Below, piece after piece: positions 53,323 to 64,000 of a stretch of 64,000 bases of DNA. The stretch lies in assembly GCF_020360975.1 (NCBI RefSeq), contig NW_025408681.1, positions 186,001-250,000 on the forward strand, given 5' to 3'. The notes beneath the pieces are model-generated. The model was not told the DNA's origin. It saw nothing but the letters and a program-made list of their open reading frames with translations, and ran no database searches. Each line of letters starts with the position of its first letter. Positions within the stretch are counted from its first letter, which is position 1. A program made the position numbers and the translations under genes. The stretch comes from Hirsutella rhossiliensis (lineage: Eukaryota > Ascomycota > Sordariomycetes > Hypocreales > Ophiocordycipitaceae).

Positions 53323-53597
53323 TGCATATAGGAATGTTTAGATCAGCCAAGGCGTTGTGGAAGAATAGAGAAGTGTAAGTGGAACTGAGGCGAGAGATTG
53401 AACTTTGTTGTGAAGCGCGTCGATGCGCGCAGCGCGTCGACTCTTCCAACGGAACAGGGGGCCCTGTTCCCCGAAGAGGAGAGCAGGCTTACCTACAACG
53501 GGCCTGAGTAACCTGTAAGGTTAGTGGTAGCTATATACCCAATCCGTACCTACATTTCGCCTTGGCCACCTACCCTACAGGATCCCTGACCGTCAAC
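53323..53597. other. hAT 5' non-coding region
   Basis: Upstream of the hAT transposase start and left of the LINE insertion point. GCGTCGATGCGCGCAGCGCGTCGA (53417-53440) is a strong dyad. No gene. Confidence 0.4.
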
Positions 53598-54299
53598 GGC
53601 AATCTCATCAAGCTGCCCGTCAGAATTGGCGCTCTCTCGGCCCCTGCTTCGTAACTTGCTTGCAGCAAGAACCCACCATGGGGATTTTGCTGACTACCAC
53701 GAAAGGTTTGGTCACGACAATGCGCGACTGACGTGCTCGTGCGGAAGACGAAAAGAGCCAGCACACATCTTTTACTGCAGAAAGGTTGCGCCACGGCATC
53801 GTATGCGGCTTGCACCTTGGCCGGCTGCAGCCATCAACCGCGCAATCGGCAAGGACTTTGACAAATTCGTCAGGCTGGCGAAAGCGAGCTCCTTCTTCGG
53901 AGGATCTGCCCACGCCACTAGACGGTCATCATTCTCCTCTCTCACCTACCTTTTCCTCTCAATCCTTTCTGTTACCTGCTCCGATCTCGGGCGGCGTCAA
54001 GGTCTCGCGACCATGCGATCGCCGAGGTCATCAAGGGCTGCAAGGCCCCAGAAGCAAATTGGCTGATCTGACCACGGGACAGCTTTCTCTTCATGCCTGG
54101 ACGTCCCGCTGACGGGCAACAGGTTTGTCATGAGCGCCGTTGAGCCGATGAAATGCTGGATAGTGGGTGAAGTGTACGATATGTAGCATGTAGACACCTG
54201 CTAGCTCAGCACGTCCTGTGCTCCCCTGCGGAGACCTGAGCGACCAAAAGTTGCTGGACGGAAAATACACTAAACTAAACTAAAAGGCAATCTCATCAA
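53598..54299 (+). mobile_element. LINE copy A, 5'-truncated 3' end
   Basis: The element proper is 53612-54285. It matches 59466-60139 of LINE copy B, covering the end of ORF2 (SCGRRKEPAHIFYCRK) and the 3' region with a CTAAA repeat tail. Both flanks carry GGCAATCTCATCAA (53598-53611, 54286-54299). Severe 5' truncation is typical of incomplete reverse transcription. Confidence 0.92.
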
Positions 54300-54428
54300 C
54301 AACCCTTCCCTGCATTTTTACTTTCTTGGCACGCAAGTGTTAAGGAAGTAGCCTATCCATACAGCTTTTCGCTTAACAGTGCTCTTGAAAATTCCGCAAC
54401 AGCGCCGCGCAAAGCGCCGGCAGCGGCC

Positions 54429-56062
54429 ATGGCACCAGCCTCAGGTTCGCGCGCCGCTCCTGTGCTGTCGACATACAATCGCCACCTGATCTAGCAGCCC
54501 GTGCATCTCAGCACCTACTGTCCTCTCCGGCGGAGGCTCGCCCAAATGTCTCAACCCTGGCGGCTCAGCAGCTCCCTCGACCGACGTCTCCCAGCGACAC
54601 GCCCAACGCTGCCGTCGCGGAAGGAACGCAGCCGGAAATAATCCCGAATGGCCCTGGTTCGACCGGGTCCACGGAAAATGCACCTGTCTCCATCATCGAA
54701 GCGGCTACAAAGATCGCTCGCGACCAAACGGCAGCCCATGATGCCAAGCTGGCAGTCTTTCGGGCCTTTAGCGAATCATTCGAACAGACAGCCAAACAAT
54801 TCACGTCCGGCTCCCACAATAGCATCGCAAAGCAAGTTGCCACCAAGTTTCTGAACCTCTGGACTCAATCGCTCGCCGACCTTGAGGAACCACCGAAACC
54901 TACGTACAGCAGCGTTCTCGCATCCGGCAAAACGACACAAGGACAGCTGGCCATTACGGCCTCCGCCCCACCACAGCGAAAACAGCAAACCACCACTCGT
55001 CTCCAAGGACGACCGCCCGTGGTCCCACCCAGGAAGACCTGCGTGTCTTTGTCCGACTTGACGCCGATGCTCCGGCCCGAAACCATGAAAGATACGCTAT
55101 CCGGGCCCACATCGCCGCTAGAGTCGGCATCGACCTACGCCGCATCCCGGCAGCCTTCCCGGTAAACACGGGTTGGGCCATCCTGGCATCGGATGTGGCC
55201 ACGCGCGAACTACTCGTGCAGCGACAGGCGGATTGGGCCGTAGATCTGGACGCGACGGCCGTAGAGATTAGCCAGAAATGGCATTCGTATGCCGTAGCCG
55301 ATTGCCCCGTAGGCTCACGGACCTACGCGGCGTTGAGATCAACTTCGATGAGGCGGTCAAAGAAGAAATTGCCTGCCAAACCGGACTGAAGCCCATCAGC
55401 ATACGGACCTCGCGACACGACTCGGGCGATATGCCTACCAAGACCCTTATTGTATCCTTCCTGGAACCCACGCAGAGACCCTGGCGACTGTTCGGCGCCA
55501 GCCGGTTCGCCCGCTATATCGACAAGCCCAGCATTCCTAGCCAATGTGACAAGTGCTGGGATTTCCACGCTCGACACAGCTGCGATCGAACGGCGCGCTG
55601 CAGGCGTTGTGGCAAAACCGGCCATCGTAGCCAAGAATGCACCGCCCTCGAGCAGTGTGCAAACTGCCTTGGACCCCATTGCGCGGATGACCCCAAATGC
55701 CCTGCCCGCCCCAAGCGCGTTCACGGCATGGTCCGGCGCCTGACGAAGGAGGAGAAGAGCCTGGTACGGCAGATGGGAGTTCAGCTCTCTGCGCAGCAGA
55801 AGCGGCAGACTCAAAGGCCAGAGTGTCCGACCAGTCTGATCAGAGCCCTGGCAGGCCGCAGATACTTTCCTTGGAGTCAACGGCGCCGCGGGCAGCTGGA
55901 GGAGATGGAAGCTCCGACATGGGCGCCATTTACGAGCCAGCCGCGCCGTCAACCCCATGCATCGTTGTGGCCACAACGCCGCCGCATGTAAGGGACGGCG
56001 ACCAGTTCCTCCCTGTCGTCCCATCGAAGAAACGACGCACTAGTCCTGTGACGCTACCCTAA
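54429..56062 (+). pseudogene. LINE B ORF1, zinc-knuckle protein
   Basis: The first ATG is at 54429 (MAPASGSRAAPVLSTYNRHL). A frameshift near 54490 leads to AKLAVFRAFSESFEQTAKQF, matching ORF1 of the LINE at 29180. The RRM-like segment follows in other frames (RELLVQRQADWAVDLDATAV), then zinc knuckles CDKCWDFHARHSC, CRRCGKTGHRSQEC and CANCLGPHCADDPKC. The stop TAA shares bases with the ORF2 ATG (TAATG at 56060-56064), a layout suited to termination-reinitiation. Confidence 0.8.
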
Positions 56063-59000
56063 TGCCTCGCTGTTTTCCACGCAATCGAAGCGATAGGAGG
56101 ATCTTGCGAATCTTCCAAGCCAACGTAGGCAAGATTCCGCCGGCACACGATTGTGCCTTGCGTTGGCCGACTCGGAACAATACGACATTATTTTGTTGCA
56201 GGAGCCATGGACAGGACTGAAAGATGGCCGATGCCTCACTAAGACGCATCAGGCCTACGACACCTTCTCACCCGTCAACGACTGGGACGGCCGCGACACT
56301 CGCCCGAGAGTCATGACATACGTCCGGCGTTCCGCAGGTCTCGTCGCTGATCAAAAGAGACCTGCGGCGACTCGTGACATCCTTTGGCTCACCGTCAACG
56401 GCATAACAGTCGTCAACTTCTATCGGCAGCCGTACCACGACGGAGCCCTTGAAATCTTGCTTCAGTGGACCGTACCGGACAAGTGTCTTGTTGCTGGTGA
56501 TTTCAATGCCAAACATCCCAGCTGGCAGGCCGGTCGACGAGAGGACCGCGGCGAAGAAATAGCGTTTTGGGCAATGGACAATCGACTCGGCTTACTGAAT
56601 CCTGTCGATGTCCCGACCAACGCACACGGCAATACGGTTGATCTCGCCTTCTGCAACATACCTCTGGCCGACGCTGTTGTCGAGGATCATCTAGCAACCG
56701 GCTCCGATCATTTTACCCTTAGTATCACGCTGCCAGGACAAGTTCTGGCACCCCTTCCAATAGGAAAGATCCATCTCAACTCCGACGAGGAATTGAAGCG
56801 ATTCATTGAATTAGTGGAGGCCGGTGCCGCCTTCATCCCGATCACCACGGCATCTCCTTCCGAGCTCGACAGCTTTGCGTCGGCGCTCGTGAACCTTCTT
56901 GGTTGTGCAGCCAGAGCTGCCGGTCGACCTGCCCGTAAGACTACGCATGGTGCGCGGTGGTGGACTGAAGAATGCGCAAAGGCGGCGGCCAATTACCGCG
57001 CGTGGAGGAGAGTTCACTCTCGGCTTCGACCGAGAAGTACAGCTAGCCAAGAGGAGCTCCATGGCGTGGTGCGCCGGGCCAAGCGCCTTTACTGGCGTAA
57101 CTTGATTGACAGCTTCACCGATAGCGCCTCCGTCTTCAGGGCGGTCCGCTGGCTGAAGTCTCCAGGTCCGTTTCAAGCTCCTCCTGCAAATTGACGACCG
57201 AGTGTATGAGACGCAGCTGGAAAAGGCCACCGCCTTGCGACAAGCCACTCTGGAACGGCGCACGGCGAACGACGACATCCCAGATCCGTGGATCTCCGTG
57301 AACACAGATAGGACGATACCCTTCACCGACCGAGTCTCTCCGGGGAGACCCGCGACGCCACGCTACGCACCGGGAATACGTCCCTGGTCCCGACAATATT
57401 ACGGTGCGGATGCTCCGCGCTGTCTGGCATGCGATCGGAAGTCTCGTCCACCAGCTATATCAAGGCTGCCTCAGGATTGGCCACCATCCGAAGCCCTTCC
57501 GAGAAGCAGAAGTGGTCATGATTGCCAAGCCGGGGCGCAGGGATCTCTCTACACCGCGCTTGGCGCCCCATCTCCCTTTTGTCCTGTCTCGGCAAGGGCC
57601 TCGAGCGGCTCATCGCACGGCGTCTAGCGTGGGCCTCGGTCCATTTCGGCGTACTACACCCACAACAAGCCGGCGCGCTCCCGAAGAGATCGGCCGTGGA
57701 TCTCGTTGCTGCCTTGATTCATGACATCGAGGAGGCATTTGCCTGCAAGCAGGTTGCAACATTGGTGACTTTGGACATTCAGGGCGCCTTCGACACAGTC
57801 CTCCGCAACAGATTGATCCTTCGCCTACGGGAGCAGGGTGGCCACCGAACCTCGCGCGATGGGTCGGCTCGTTTATGCAAGACAGGTCGGCACGCATCCG
57901 CTATCAAGATATCGCAACGAATTCATCGCCTCTCCAGTGCGGGCTGCCACAGGGATCGCCAGTCTCGCCGATCCTCTTCCTACTGTATACGGAACCAATC
58001 TACCGCTTGGGCAGCTCAAAAGGGCGTTTCGGCTATGCGGACGACACTGCCATCCTTTGCGTCGGCGATAGCCTGGATGAGACGTCCGCCGAAGCATCTC
58101 ATCATGTGCGTGAGCTTGTATCGTGGGGCGCCGCCAACGGATCTCCTTCGACCCTGAGAAGACAGAAGTGATGCACTTCTCTCGAACGACGCCCAAGACG
58201 GCGCCGCCAGTGCTCCATGGCGAATTTGAGAAACGGCCGGGCCGGGCGATGCGTTGGCTCGGCGTCTGGCTCGACAGCACTCTGTCTTTCAAGACTCATG
58301 TCGAGAAATGGACGGCCAAAGCGCAAGCAGTCGCCTTCCATCTCAGGAGACTGACAAACACCAGGCATGGTCCTCTACCGAGCGCTGTGCGACGAGCGGT
58401 CTGCGCTTGCGTCATTCCAGTGCTGCTCTACGCGGCGGAGGTCTGGTATCCTGGTTCTACGCGCCCGCGCTGGACCAAGCCGGGCAAGGAAGGACCGTCC
58501 AGGATCGGACACCTCGTAAAGAAGATGAGCAAGGCACTCTACACATCTCTTCGGGCTATCCTGCCAGTGTGGAGAACTACACCAACGAATGTTCTGCACC
58601 GGGAGGCAGGGATACCGCCGGTCCCTCTGCTGCTCGAGGCGCGCCGGACTGCATTTGCTGCGCGTCTCAAATCCCTGGACGAAGCTCATCCGCTCGTGAA
58701 GCGCACGTCGAGGCCAAAAGCCCTATACTGAATGAAATGATCAAGCTGAAGTACCAAAAGCAGCCAAAACCCTTCCGGACTAGGCTGCGGCGCTCCGACG
58801 ATTGCTACCAAGCTGCCCAAGGCCTGCCTTGCTGCAGCGCGGATTTGTCGAAGAGCAGACTGCGCCTCTGCAGAGTGCATCGAAAAATGAGACGGCGAAG
58901 AAATTTCGCGATTGGCTCCAGGCACTATCGCCCCGAACTCTGGTCGTCTATTCCGACGGGTCCCGTTCTACCGAAGGCCACGCCGGATATGGCTATGTTG

Positions 59001-59917
59001 TTCATCGGGACGGATCCACCGTCTTGCGCGACAAGGGCCGTCTCGGGCCCGCCGAGATTTTCGACGCTGAGGCGAAAGGTGCGTTGGAGGGGTTGAAGGC
59101 TGCGGTGAGCCTTCCAGAAACTGACCGCATCTTTGTCTGCCTCGACAACCTCGCGACCGCAACATGCTTACGGGGCACGCCGAGCGACTCCTCGCAAGAG
59201 GTCTTCCTTGAGTTTCAATCTTTGGCGCGAAAATACGGAGCTGTGGAGGTCCATTGGATCCCCGGCCATGCTGACATCCCAGGCAACGAGGAGGCTGATG
59301 CTCTGGCAAAGGCGGGAGCATCACTGCCAGAACCCGCTGATAACGTCCCGACGCTAGCGCACCTGCGAAAGATTGCCCGACAGCAGCCGGAAGAGGCTTT
59401 CAAGGCCTGGTGGGAAGCCTCTGCGCCGGAGCGATACAGAGACCTGAGGCTTAAAGCCACAACCAGCTGCCCGTCAGAATTGGCGCTCTCTCGGCCCCTG
59501 CTTCGTAACTTGCTTGCAGCAAGAACCCACCATGGGGATTTTGCTGACTACCACGAAAGGTTTGGTCACGACAATGCGCGACTGACGTGCTCGTGCGGAA
59601 GACGAAAGAGCCAGCACACATCTTTTACTGCAGAAAGGTTGCGCCACGGCATCGTATGCGGCTTGCACCTTGGCCGGCTGCAGCCATCAACCGCGCAATC
59701 GGCAAGGACTTTGACAAATTCGTCAGGCTGGCGAAAGCGAGCTCCTTCTTCGGAGGATCTGCCCACGCCACTAGACGGTCATCATTCTCCTCTCTCACCT
59801 ACCTTTCCTCTCAATCCTTTCTGTTACCTGCTCCGATCTCGGGCGGCGTCAAGGTCTCGCGACCATGCGATCGCCGAGGTCATCAAGGCTGCAAGGCCCC
59901 AGAAGCAAATTGGCTGA
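56062..59917 (+). pseudogene. LINE B ORF2: endonuclease, reverse transcriptase, RNase H
   Basis: ATG at 56062, with RILRIFQANVGK then a shift near 56140. The endonuclease (56151-57194) has IILLQEPW, LVAGDFNAKHPSW, NTVDLAFCN and ATGSDHFTLSI. The reverse transcriptase is spread over frames: SAVDLVAALIHDIEEAF and LVTLDIQGAFDTV (motif A) in 57522-57840, LPQGSPVSPILFLLYTEPI and GRFGYADDTAILCV (catalytic motif C) in 57875-58120, RWLGVWLDSTLSFKTH in 58123-58731. RNase H (58802-59917) has LVVYSDGSRSTEGHAGYGYV and IPGHADIPGNEEADALAKAG. The final zinc motif is lost to a one-base deletion near 59607 that copy A does not share. All domains are present, but five or more shifts break the protein. Confidence 0.88.
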
Positions 59918-60152
59918 TCTGACCACGGGACAGCTTTCTCTTCATGCCTGGACGTCCCGCTGACGGGCAACAGGTTTGTCATGAGCGCCGTTGAGCCGAT
60001 GAAATGCTGGATAGTGGGTGAAGTGTACGATATGTAGCATGTAGACACCTGCTAGCTCAGCACGTCCTGTGCTCCCCTGCGGAGACCTGAGCGACCAAAA
60101 GTTGCTGGACGGAAAATACACTAAACTAAACTAAACTAAGCAATCTCATCAA

Positions 60153-60283
60153 TCCATCAATCAACGGGAGCATGAATTGAATTGACAAGCTTATTCAGCA
60201 GCCACTCGATTGAGTTGATTGAGTTGACGGTTGCTCAACTATATTGAGCAACCGTTGCTGGGATTGAGTGGTTTGCCACCCTG
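60153..60283. repeat. hAT right subterminal repeats and hairpin
   Basis: ATTGAGTTG occurs twice in tandem (about 60209-60226), then ACGGTTGCTCAA and its exact inverse (60227-60238 and 60244-60255) form a 12-bp stem with a 5-base loop. The left end of the element has the same TTGAGTTGA-like words. Such subterminal repeats usually bind the transposase. Confidence 0.65.
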
Positions 60284-61257
60284 GTTGAAGAGAATTTCCG
60301 GGCAGCGGATTGCCTCGGAAGAAAGATTTCTTAGTGATTCCATACTGGGTTGCAATCTTGTCGATGTACGAATCTTGGCAAAGCCGAACCTTGCGGGCAT
60401 CTCGGTCTCGAATGACTCGGATCCCAAGGAACCAAGATACTTCACCCTGGTTGGTGAGTTCATAGTGGCTTTGTAGCTGTGTGATTAGATGGTTGACATT
60501 ATCCTCGTTCTTCTTCCGATAAAGAATCGAGATATCATCCACAAAGAAGAAAATGATGCACCAGTCATTTACCTGGATGCATGGTTCATCAGAACAGGTC
60601 TTGAGGCCTAGTTCTTCAAAGGTGGTCGTGAGTTCCTTCTGCCAGAGCAAGGGTGATCTTCGTAGACCATACAGGGCTCGGAGAAGCTTGAGAACCCAGC
60701 CAAAACGTTTAAATCCATCGGGGAATTCAACGTACACGAGTTCATCTAACTCAGCGTTCACAAAAGCGTTTACAGCATCAAGGTGCCATGATTCGAGGTC
60801 GAACTTGCACATCAGGGCCATCATTATGCGAAAGTTGCGCGCTGCAAGCGTCGCGGCATATGTGTCCCTGCTGTTGGTTTCTTGTAAGTCTCCGCGGACG
60901 CAGAGGCGGGACTTGAACTTGGTCAGGTAACCATGCTTGTTGAATTTGTACTTGAAAGCCCAAGTGGGGAAGGGGTCTTCCAGCGGTCGGATCCATCTGA
61001 TCGCGCCGAACGGGTTTGAAGGTGCCTCGGGAAAAGAGTGCATCAACTTCAGTTTTGCCAGCAAGTTTAAACTGGTCTCCAAAGGGGTGAGAGTCGAGTT
61101 CTTTCCAGGATCGTGGTTCAGGGGCAAGGCTCCGCTTGTGGAGTCGTTCCTCCCTTGCTGTTCGAAATGCAGCGTGAAAGGAAACTGAGGAATGAGACTG
61201 TTTCCTCGCTTGAACTCGGGCTGAGCGTCTAGTTGGCTCTTGAGGAGTCTTGTCCAC
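60284..61257 (-). pseudogene. copia 3 reverse transcriptase, 5' part
   Basis: Frame 61127-60284 has FPTWAFKYKFNKHGYLTKFK, LDAVNAFVNAELDELVYVEF, LKLLRALYGLRRSPLLW and WCIIFFFVDDISILY with the catalytic Asp pair (Phe-Val-Asp-Asp), then QGEVSWFLGIRVIRDRDARK. The preceding linker is in the frame 61257-60778 (RRSARVQARKQSHSSVSFHA); a one-base shift lies near 61080-61000. At 60284 the hAT insertion cuts the gene; its continuation is at 50857-50200. Confidence 0.9.
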
Positions 61258-61280
61258 TCGATTTGGCTCAGGCTCGGGGT

Positions 61281-62225
61281 TTAGAGGCGGTCCTCCGGGT
61301 CAGCAACAAATATCGTGTCATGTGGCTCCGGGGTTGCCTTAGGGGTAAGCAGTTGTGCTGCCTCATCTTGGAAGCGCACGCGTTTTTCAGGGGCGGACTG
61401 AGAAACCATCTGATCGTTGGGCTCCTCATCCTCTGACTCAGAGTCGATGTGCTCTGGGAACGGGATTTCTGGTTCTTTGATGATCAGGGGAATGTCTCCA
61501 GCAGATTTCTGGTAGACCTGTGATTCATCGAAAGTGACATCACGGACTCGGCGGACTTCCGAGCGTGATGGAATCCAAATGCGGTAAATGTTATGGGAAT
61601 CGTATCCCACGAGATATCCAATCTCAGCGTGTGGTTGAGTCTTAAGGTCTCTCTTCTGAGTACCTTCAAGCACAGTAGTTGTTAAAGGATAGGCTCTACA
61701 GCCATATGCCTTCAGGTGAGTGATGTCGGGTAAAGGATTCGCTGAGTAACCTGTGTCTCGGTTGCTGTCCCTAAGCCACTCGTGTAGCCTTTGGAAAGGA
61801 GTCTTCCAGTTCTCGCGAAGTTGAGGTGACCGGTTGTATAGGTAGGTGGCGGCGGTCCAGGTCTCAGGCCACATATCATCATCGAGATTCGCCTCGACGT
61901 GCATGTTCCGAGCCCTTGCGCCTATCACCCCCCCAGAACGCTCGGCAGGGCCGTTCTGTGCCGGTGTGTGAGGAGCAGTAGGTTCATCCTCAATGCCCTC
62001 ATCATCTATCCATGTAACGTACCTGGACTGGAGTCCGCGGTCGTTATCCCGGTGAACGACGCATACTTGGAGCCTCCATTGGCGCCAAATGTACGAAGAA
62101 AAACGTGAAAGCGTTGAAATAAGGGTCTCTTGTTGACTGTTCGGAAGTGGGTAACAGAAAATGAGCCCAGAAAAGTCATCCTTGAGTAGCAATGCTACCT
62201 TCTTGCCGTTGTAGCTTTGGTGCAT
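61281..62225 (-). pseudogene. copia 3 integrase core
   Basis: Frame of 314 residues: VALLLKDDFSGLIFCYPLPN (after the first catalytic Asp, which lies in the shifted segment IYIDLFS), VCVVHRDNDRGLQSRYV (second Asp), and TPAQNGPAERSGGVIGARAR with the Glu region. Then KTPFQRLHEWLRD and HLKAYGCRAYPLTT and the strand-rich C-terminal part (GYLVGYDSHNIYRIWIPSRS). The frame ends in an acidic linker. A one-base shift at about 62250 separates it from the upstream polyprotein. Confidence 0.9.
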
Positions 62226-62235
62226 GCTGAAGAGG

Positions 62236-64000
62236 TCAATGTAGATCCGCCAGAAAGGCCTTGGAGAAGTTGCCTTGGACGGTCTTCGTGAAACTTGCTT
62301 TTCGCTTTTGCGAGGAGCACACCTGACAGTCGATCGTTGCTGGGCCTTTGATCTTGCATCCAGTCGTTGTCTCGACGAGGTGTTCCAATGCAGCGGGGTT
62401 CAAGTGACCCAGACGTCGGTGCCAGAGTAGTGCCTCTTTCGGATCAGAAGGCTTGGGATCCTTTGAGGTTACGGCTGCAATAGCAGGCGGGAGGGAAAGG
62501 GAAATTGGTGTGAATTCGAGGACGTTTTGTCCGTGCATCGGGGTCGTCCTACATATCTCCCAGCCATTCTTTGACACGACTCCTGTCATAAGAGTCCAAT
62601 CGATGCCTGCCTTGCGGAAACGGTCGGCTGATGCAACGTTGGTATGAAAAGACGGGACGTGTAAGGCTTGGTTGAGTTGGAAAGTTCGATTGTAGCTGAC
62701 GTTAATGATGACGGTGCCTCGACCAAGGATAGGCAAAAATTCCTTCCCCGAAAGAAGTCTTTCTCCTTCCTCTGCAGATTGGTAGTCAATAAAACGGTGC
62801 CGATCCCGAACTACGTGGACATCTGATGCTGAATCAAGTAAAACAGAGTCTCGAAGCGGGTAGACGTATGATGTGGATGCGGCTGCCGGTGGAGGTGAGC
62901 TTAAGGTGACTGCAGCAGTTGCTGACGGTTCACCCGTACTCGGAGTGTCATTTTTAGTGCTAGAACCATCCTGTCGGTTCTGACTCTGCCCTCTTGAGTG
63001 TTTGAGCATACGTTCGACTACTCCAACTAGGTGTGGTTTCTTCTCAAGAAGCTCTTTCTTCTTGGCCTCTATATCGGCCCTCGGCTGCCAGTTGGTCGGC
63101 CGAATCGACTCATTGTAGTAGTAGCAGTCAGGGAATCGGTGGTCCTTGCCGCATACACACGTGGGTATCCGATGTGTGGTCGAAGAAGAGGAATCATTGT
63201 TGGAAGAGGATTGAGAGGATCGTTTGGTGTTTGTTTGGCTGGAATGCTCGCCCTGCCAAGTGGCGAACGTGCTTCCGCCCTTTCCACCCTTCTGATCAAA
63301 AGTGAGGGAATGAGCCCTCTCAAAAATGGTACTGATCTCAATGCCGTCTGGAAATCGACCTTGCCAGAGTGGATCGATGCCACGGGCTTCGTCTTCCATT
63401 TTGTTGAGCCAGTAATGAGAAAACGTGGGGTTTACTCCCGAAACTGCCTTAAGGAACAGCCGAGTCGGTTTGAGGCCTTGGGCGTCGGGGATACCGAGCT
63501 GTTGGGCTTCGGTGAGGACTTGGTGCCACTTTGTGACCCAATCCGAAATCTTTGTCCTGTCGGGCGACTTCAACGTGGAATGAAATCGGTCAAGGACGTC
63601 TTGTTCTTGTGCCCAGCTGGTAGGCTGAATCCTCTGCTTGAGGACCCTAAGTTCCTTTGCAACGTCATGTTCGTAGGCAATGGTGTTGTAATAGTTCCCA
63701 CAGGTCTTGACGATGTGTTCCTGTAGGCTTGCTAGAGCCTTCTGTCGTGCCTTAAAGATCGAGTACTCATGACGGTAATGGGAAGTCAGAAGCTCAAAAG
63801 TTTTGATCTTGTCAGGATTGAGGGTTATGGGTGTTGCCTCATCCTGCAGATCTGATGGTTCCGGTCTCCGTGGTTCCCGTGGAGCCGGGTTGAGGGGTCG
63901 ACTTGGGTCGACAAAGTCCCAGATTCCGTGCGCAATGGCGAATTTTTGAATAACGCTTATCCACTGTTTCCAGTCTGACGGGCCGTTAAGCTTGACCCGG
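62236..64000 (-). pseudogene. copia 3 Gag, protease and integrase zinc domain, runs off right edge
   Basis: The frame is open from 62236 to the window edge; the ATG is outside. Gag starts with LNGPSDWKQWISVIQKFA near 63980, then LASLQEHIVKTCGNYYN and a zinc knuckle variant (CVCGKDHRFPDCYYY, about 63130). The protease active site is in SVLLDSASDVHVVRDRHRF (Asp-Ser-Ala, about 62830). The integrase zinc domain has LLWHRRLGHLNPAALEHLV and IDCQVCSSQK. Gag and Pol are in one frame up to here, as in fungal copia elements that make a single polyprotein. Confidence 0.9.

Larger units (their letters stand above)
54287..60152 (+). mobile_element. LINE copy B, full-length, Tad-like
   Basis: The element proper is 54300-60139, about 5.84 kb, flanked by GCAATCTCATCAA (54287-54299 and 60140-60152). 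It ends in a CTAAA-type tail. It has ORF1 with zinc knuckles and ORF2 with endonuclease, reverse transcriptase and RNase H. It lies immediately after copy A and shares its target sequence. Confidence 0.92.
50850..60291 (-). mobile_element. hAT DNA transposon with 8-bp target duplication
   Basis: The element proper spans 50858-60283. The ends are perfect inverted repeats of 21-22 bp beginning CAGGGTGGCAAACCACTCAA. GTTGAAGA flanks both sides (50850-50857 and 60284-60291), the 8-bp duplication expected of hAT elements. About 6.5 kb of its 9.4 kb is LINE sequence inserted between the transposase gene and the right end; without it the element is roughly 2.9 kb. The insertion is in copia 3, and its removal restores the copia frame. 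Confidence 0.95.

Noticed and set aside
58254..59096. 280-residue plus-strand ORF in LINE B
   Set aside because: It overlaps the reverse transcriptase thumb and RNase H in another frame; it is a shadow and not a separate protein.

Overview
The window looks like a transposon-packed accessory compartment of a filamentous ascomycete fungus. The evidence is short GT-AG introns of 45-70 bp with GTAAGT-type donors, a fungal type III polyketide synthase, fungal Ty1/copia, Tad-like LINE, pogo, hAT and Helitron coding sequence, and a fungal coiled-coil/kinase-like gene family. No rRNA, tRNA or CRISPR array was seen. The sequence is not conspicuously AT-rich, so heavy repeat-induced point mutation is not evident, although at least one stop codon fits it.

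Layout, left to right. 1-118: start of a minus-strand copia gag running off the left edge, with a primer-binding site at 178-190. 599-4622: a plus-strand copia with one long Pol ORF and a 3' LTR. 4650-7321: a pogo-type DNA transposon with about 90-bp terminal inverted repeats and TA target duplication. 7501-8830: a decayed RecQ-like helicase. 9269-10657: a type III polyketide synthase with two introns and two frameshifts. 11420-13700: a truncated minus-strand copia. 13699-14315: a truncated pogo transposase. 14737-16417: a truncated LINE reverse transcriptase. 16900-22400: the most host-like stretch, with small hypothetical genes, a seven-helix membrane protein, a Cys/His-rich gene and a gene with a nuclease-like motif. 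22878-24270: a Helitron helicase fragment, cut by a LINE (24287-29580) whose reverse transcriptase core has been deleted in frame. 30366-32080: a three-exon gene. 32507-38742: a nearly complete but decayed Helitron. 39590-40552: a two-exon orphan gene. 41200-44021: a second Helitron fragment. 44365-46674: a coiled-coil/kinase-like pseudogene. 47722-48640: a chromodomain-like gene.

50200-64000 is a three-level nest. A minus-strand copia is split by a 9.4-kb hAT element (50858-60283, 8-bp target duplication). The hAT is itself interrupted by two LINE insertions (53612-54285 and 54300-60139) that used the same 14-bp target. Removing the hAT restores the copia reading frame.

Host-type genes form a few islands between mobile elements. 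Many ORFs are broken by single-base shifts, often at homopolymers. The two LINE copies differ by just such homopolymer changes, so some apparent pseudogenes could reflect assembly error and not true decay. No complete multi-gene operating system was recognised. The most original signals are the shared 17-bp satellites upstream of two orphan genes, the nuclease-like gene at 21713, the LINE lacking its reverse transcriptase core, and the double insertion at one target.
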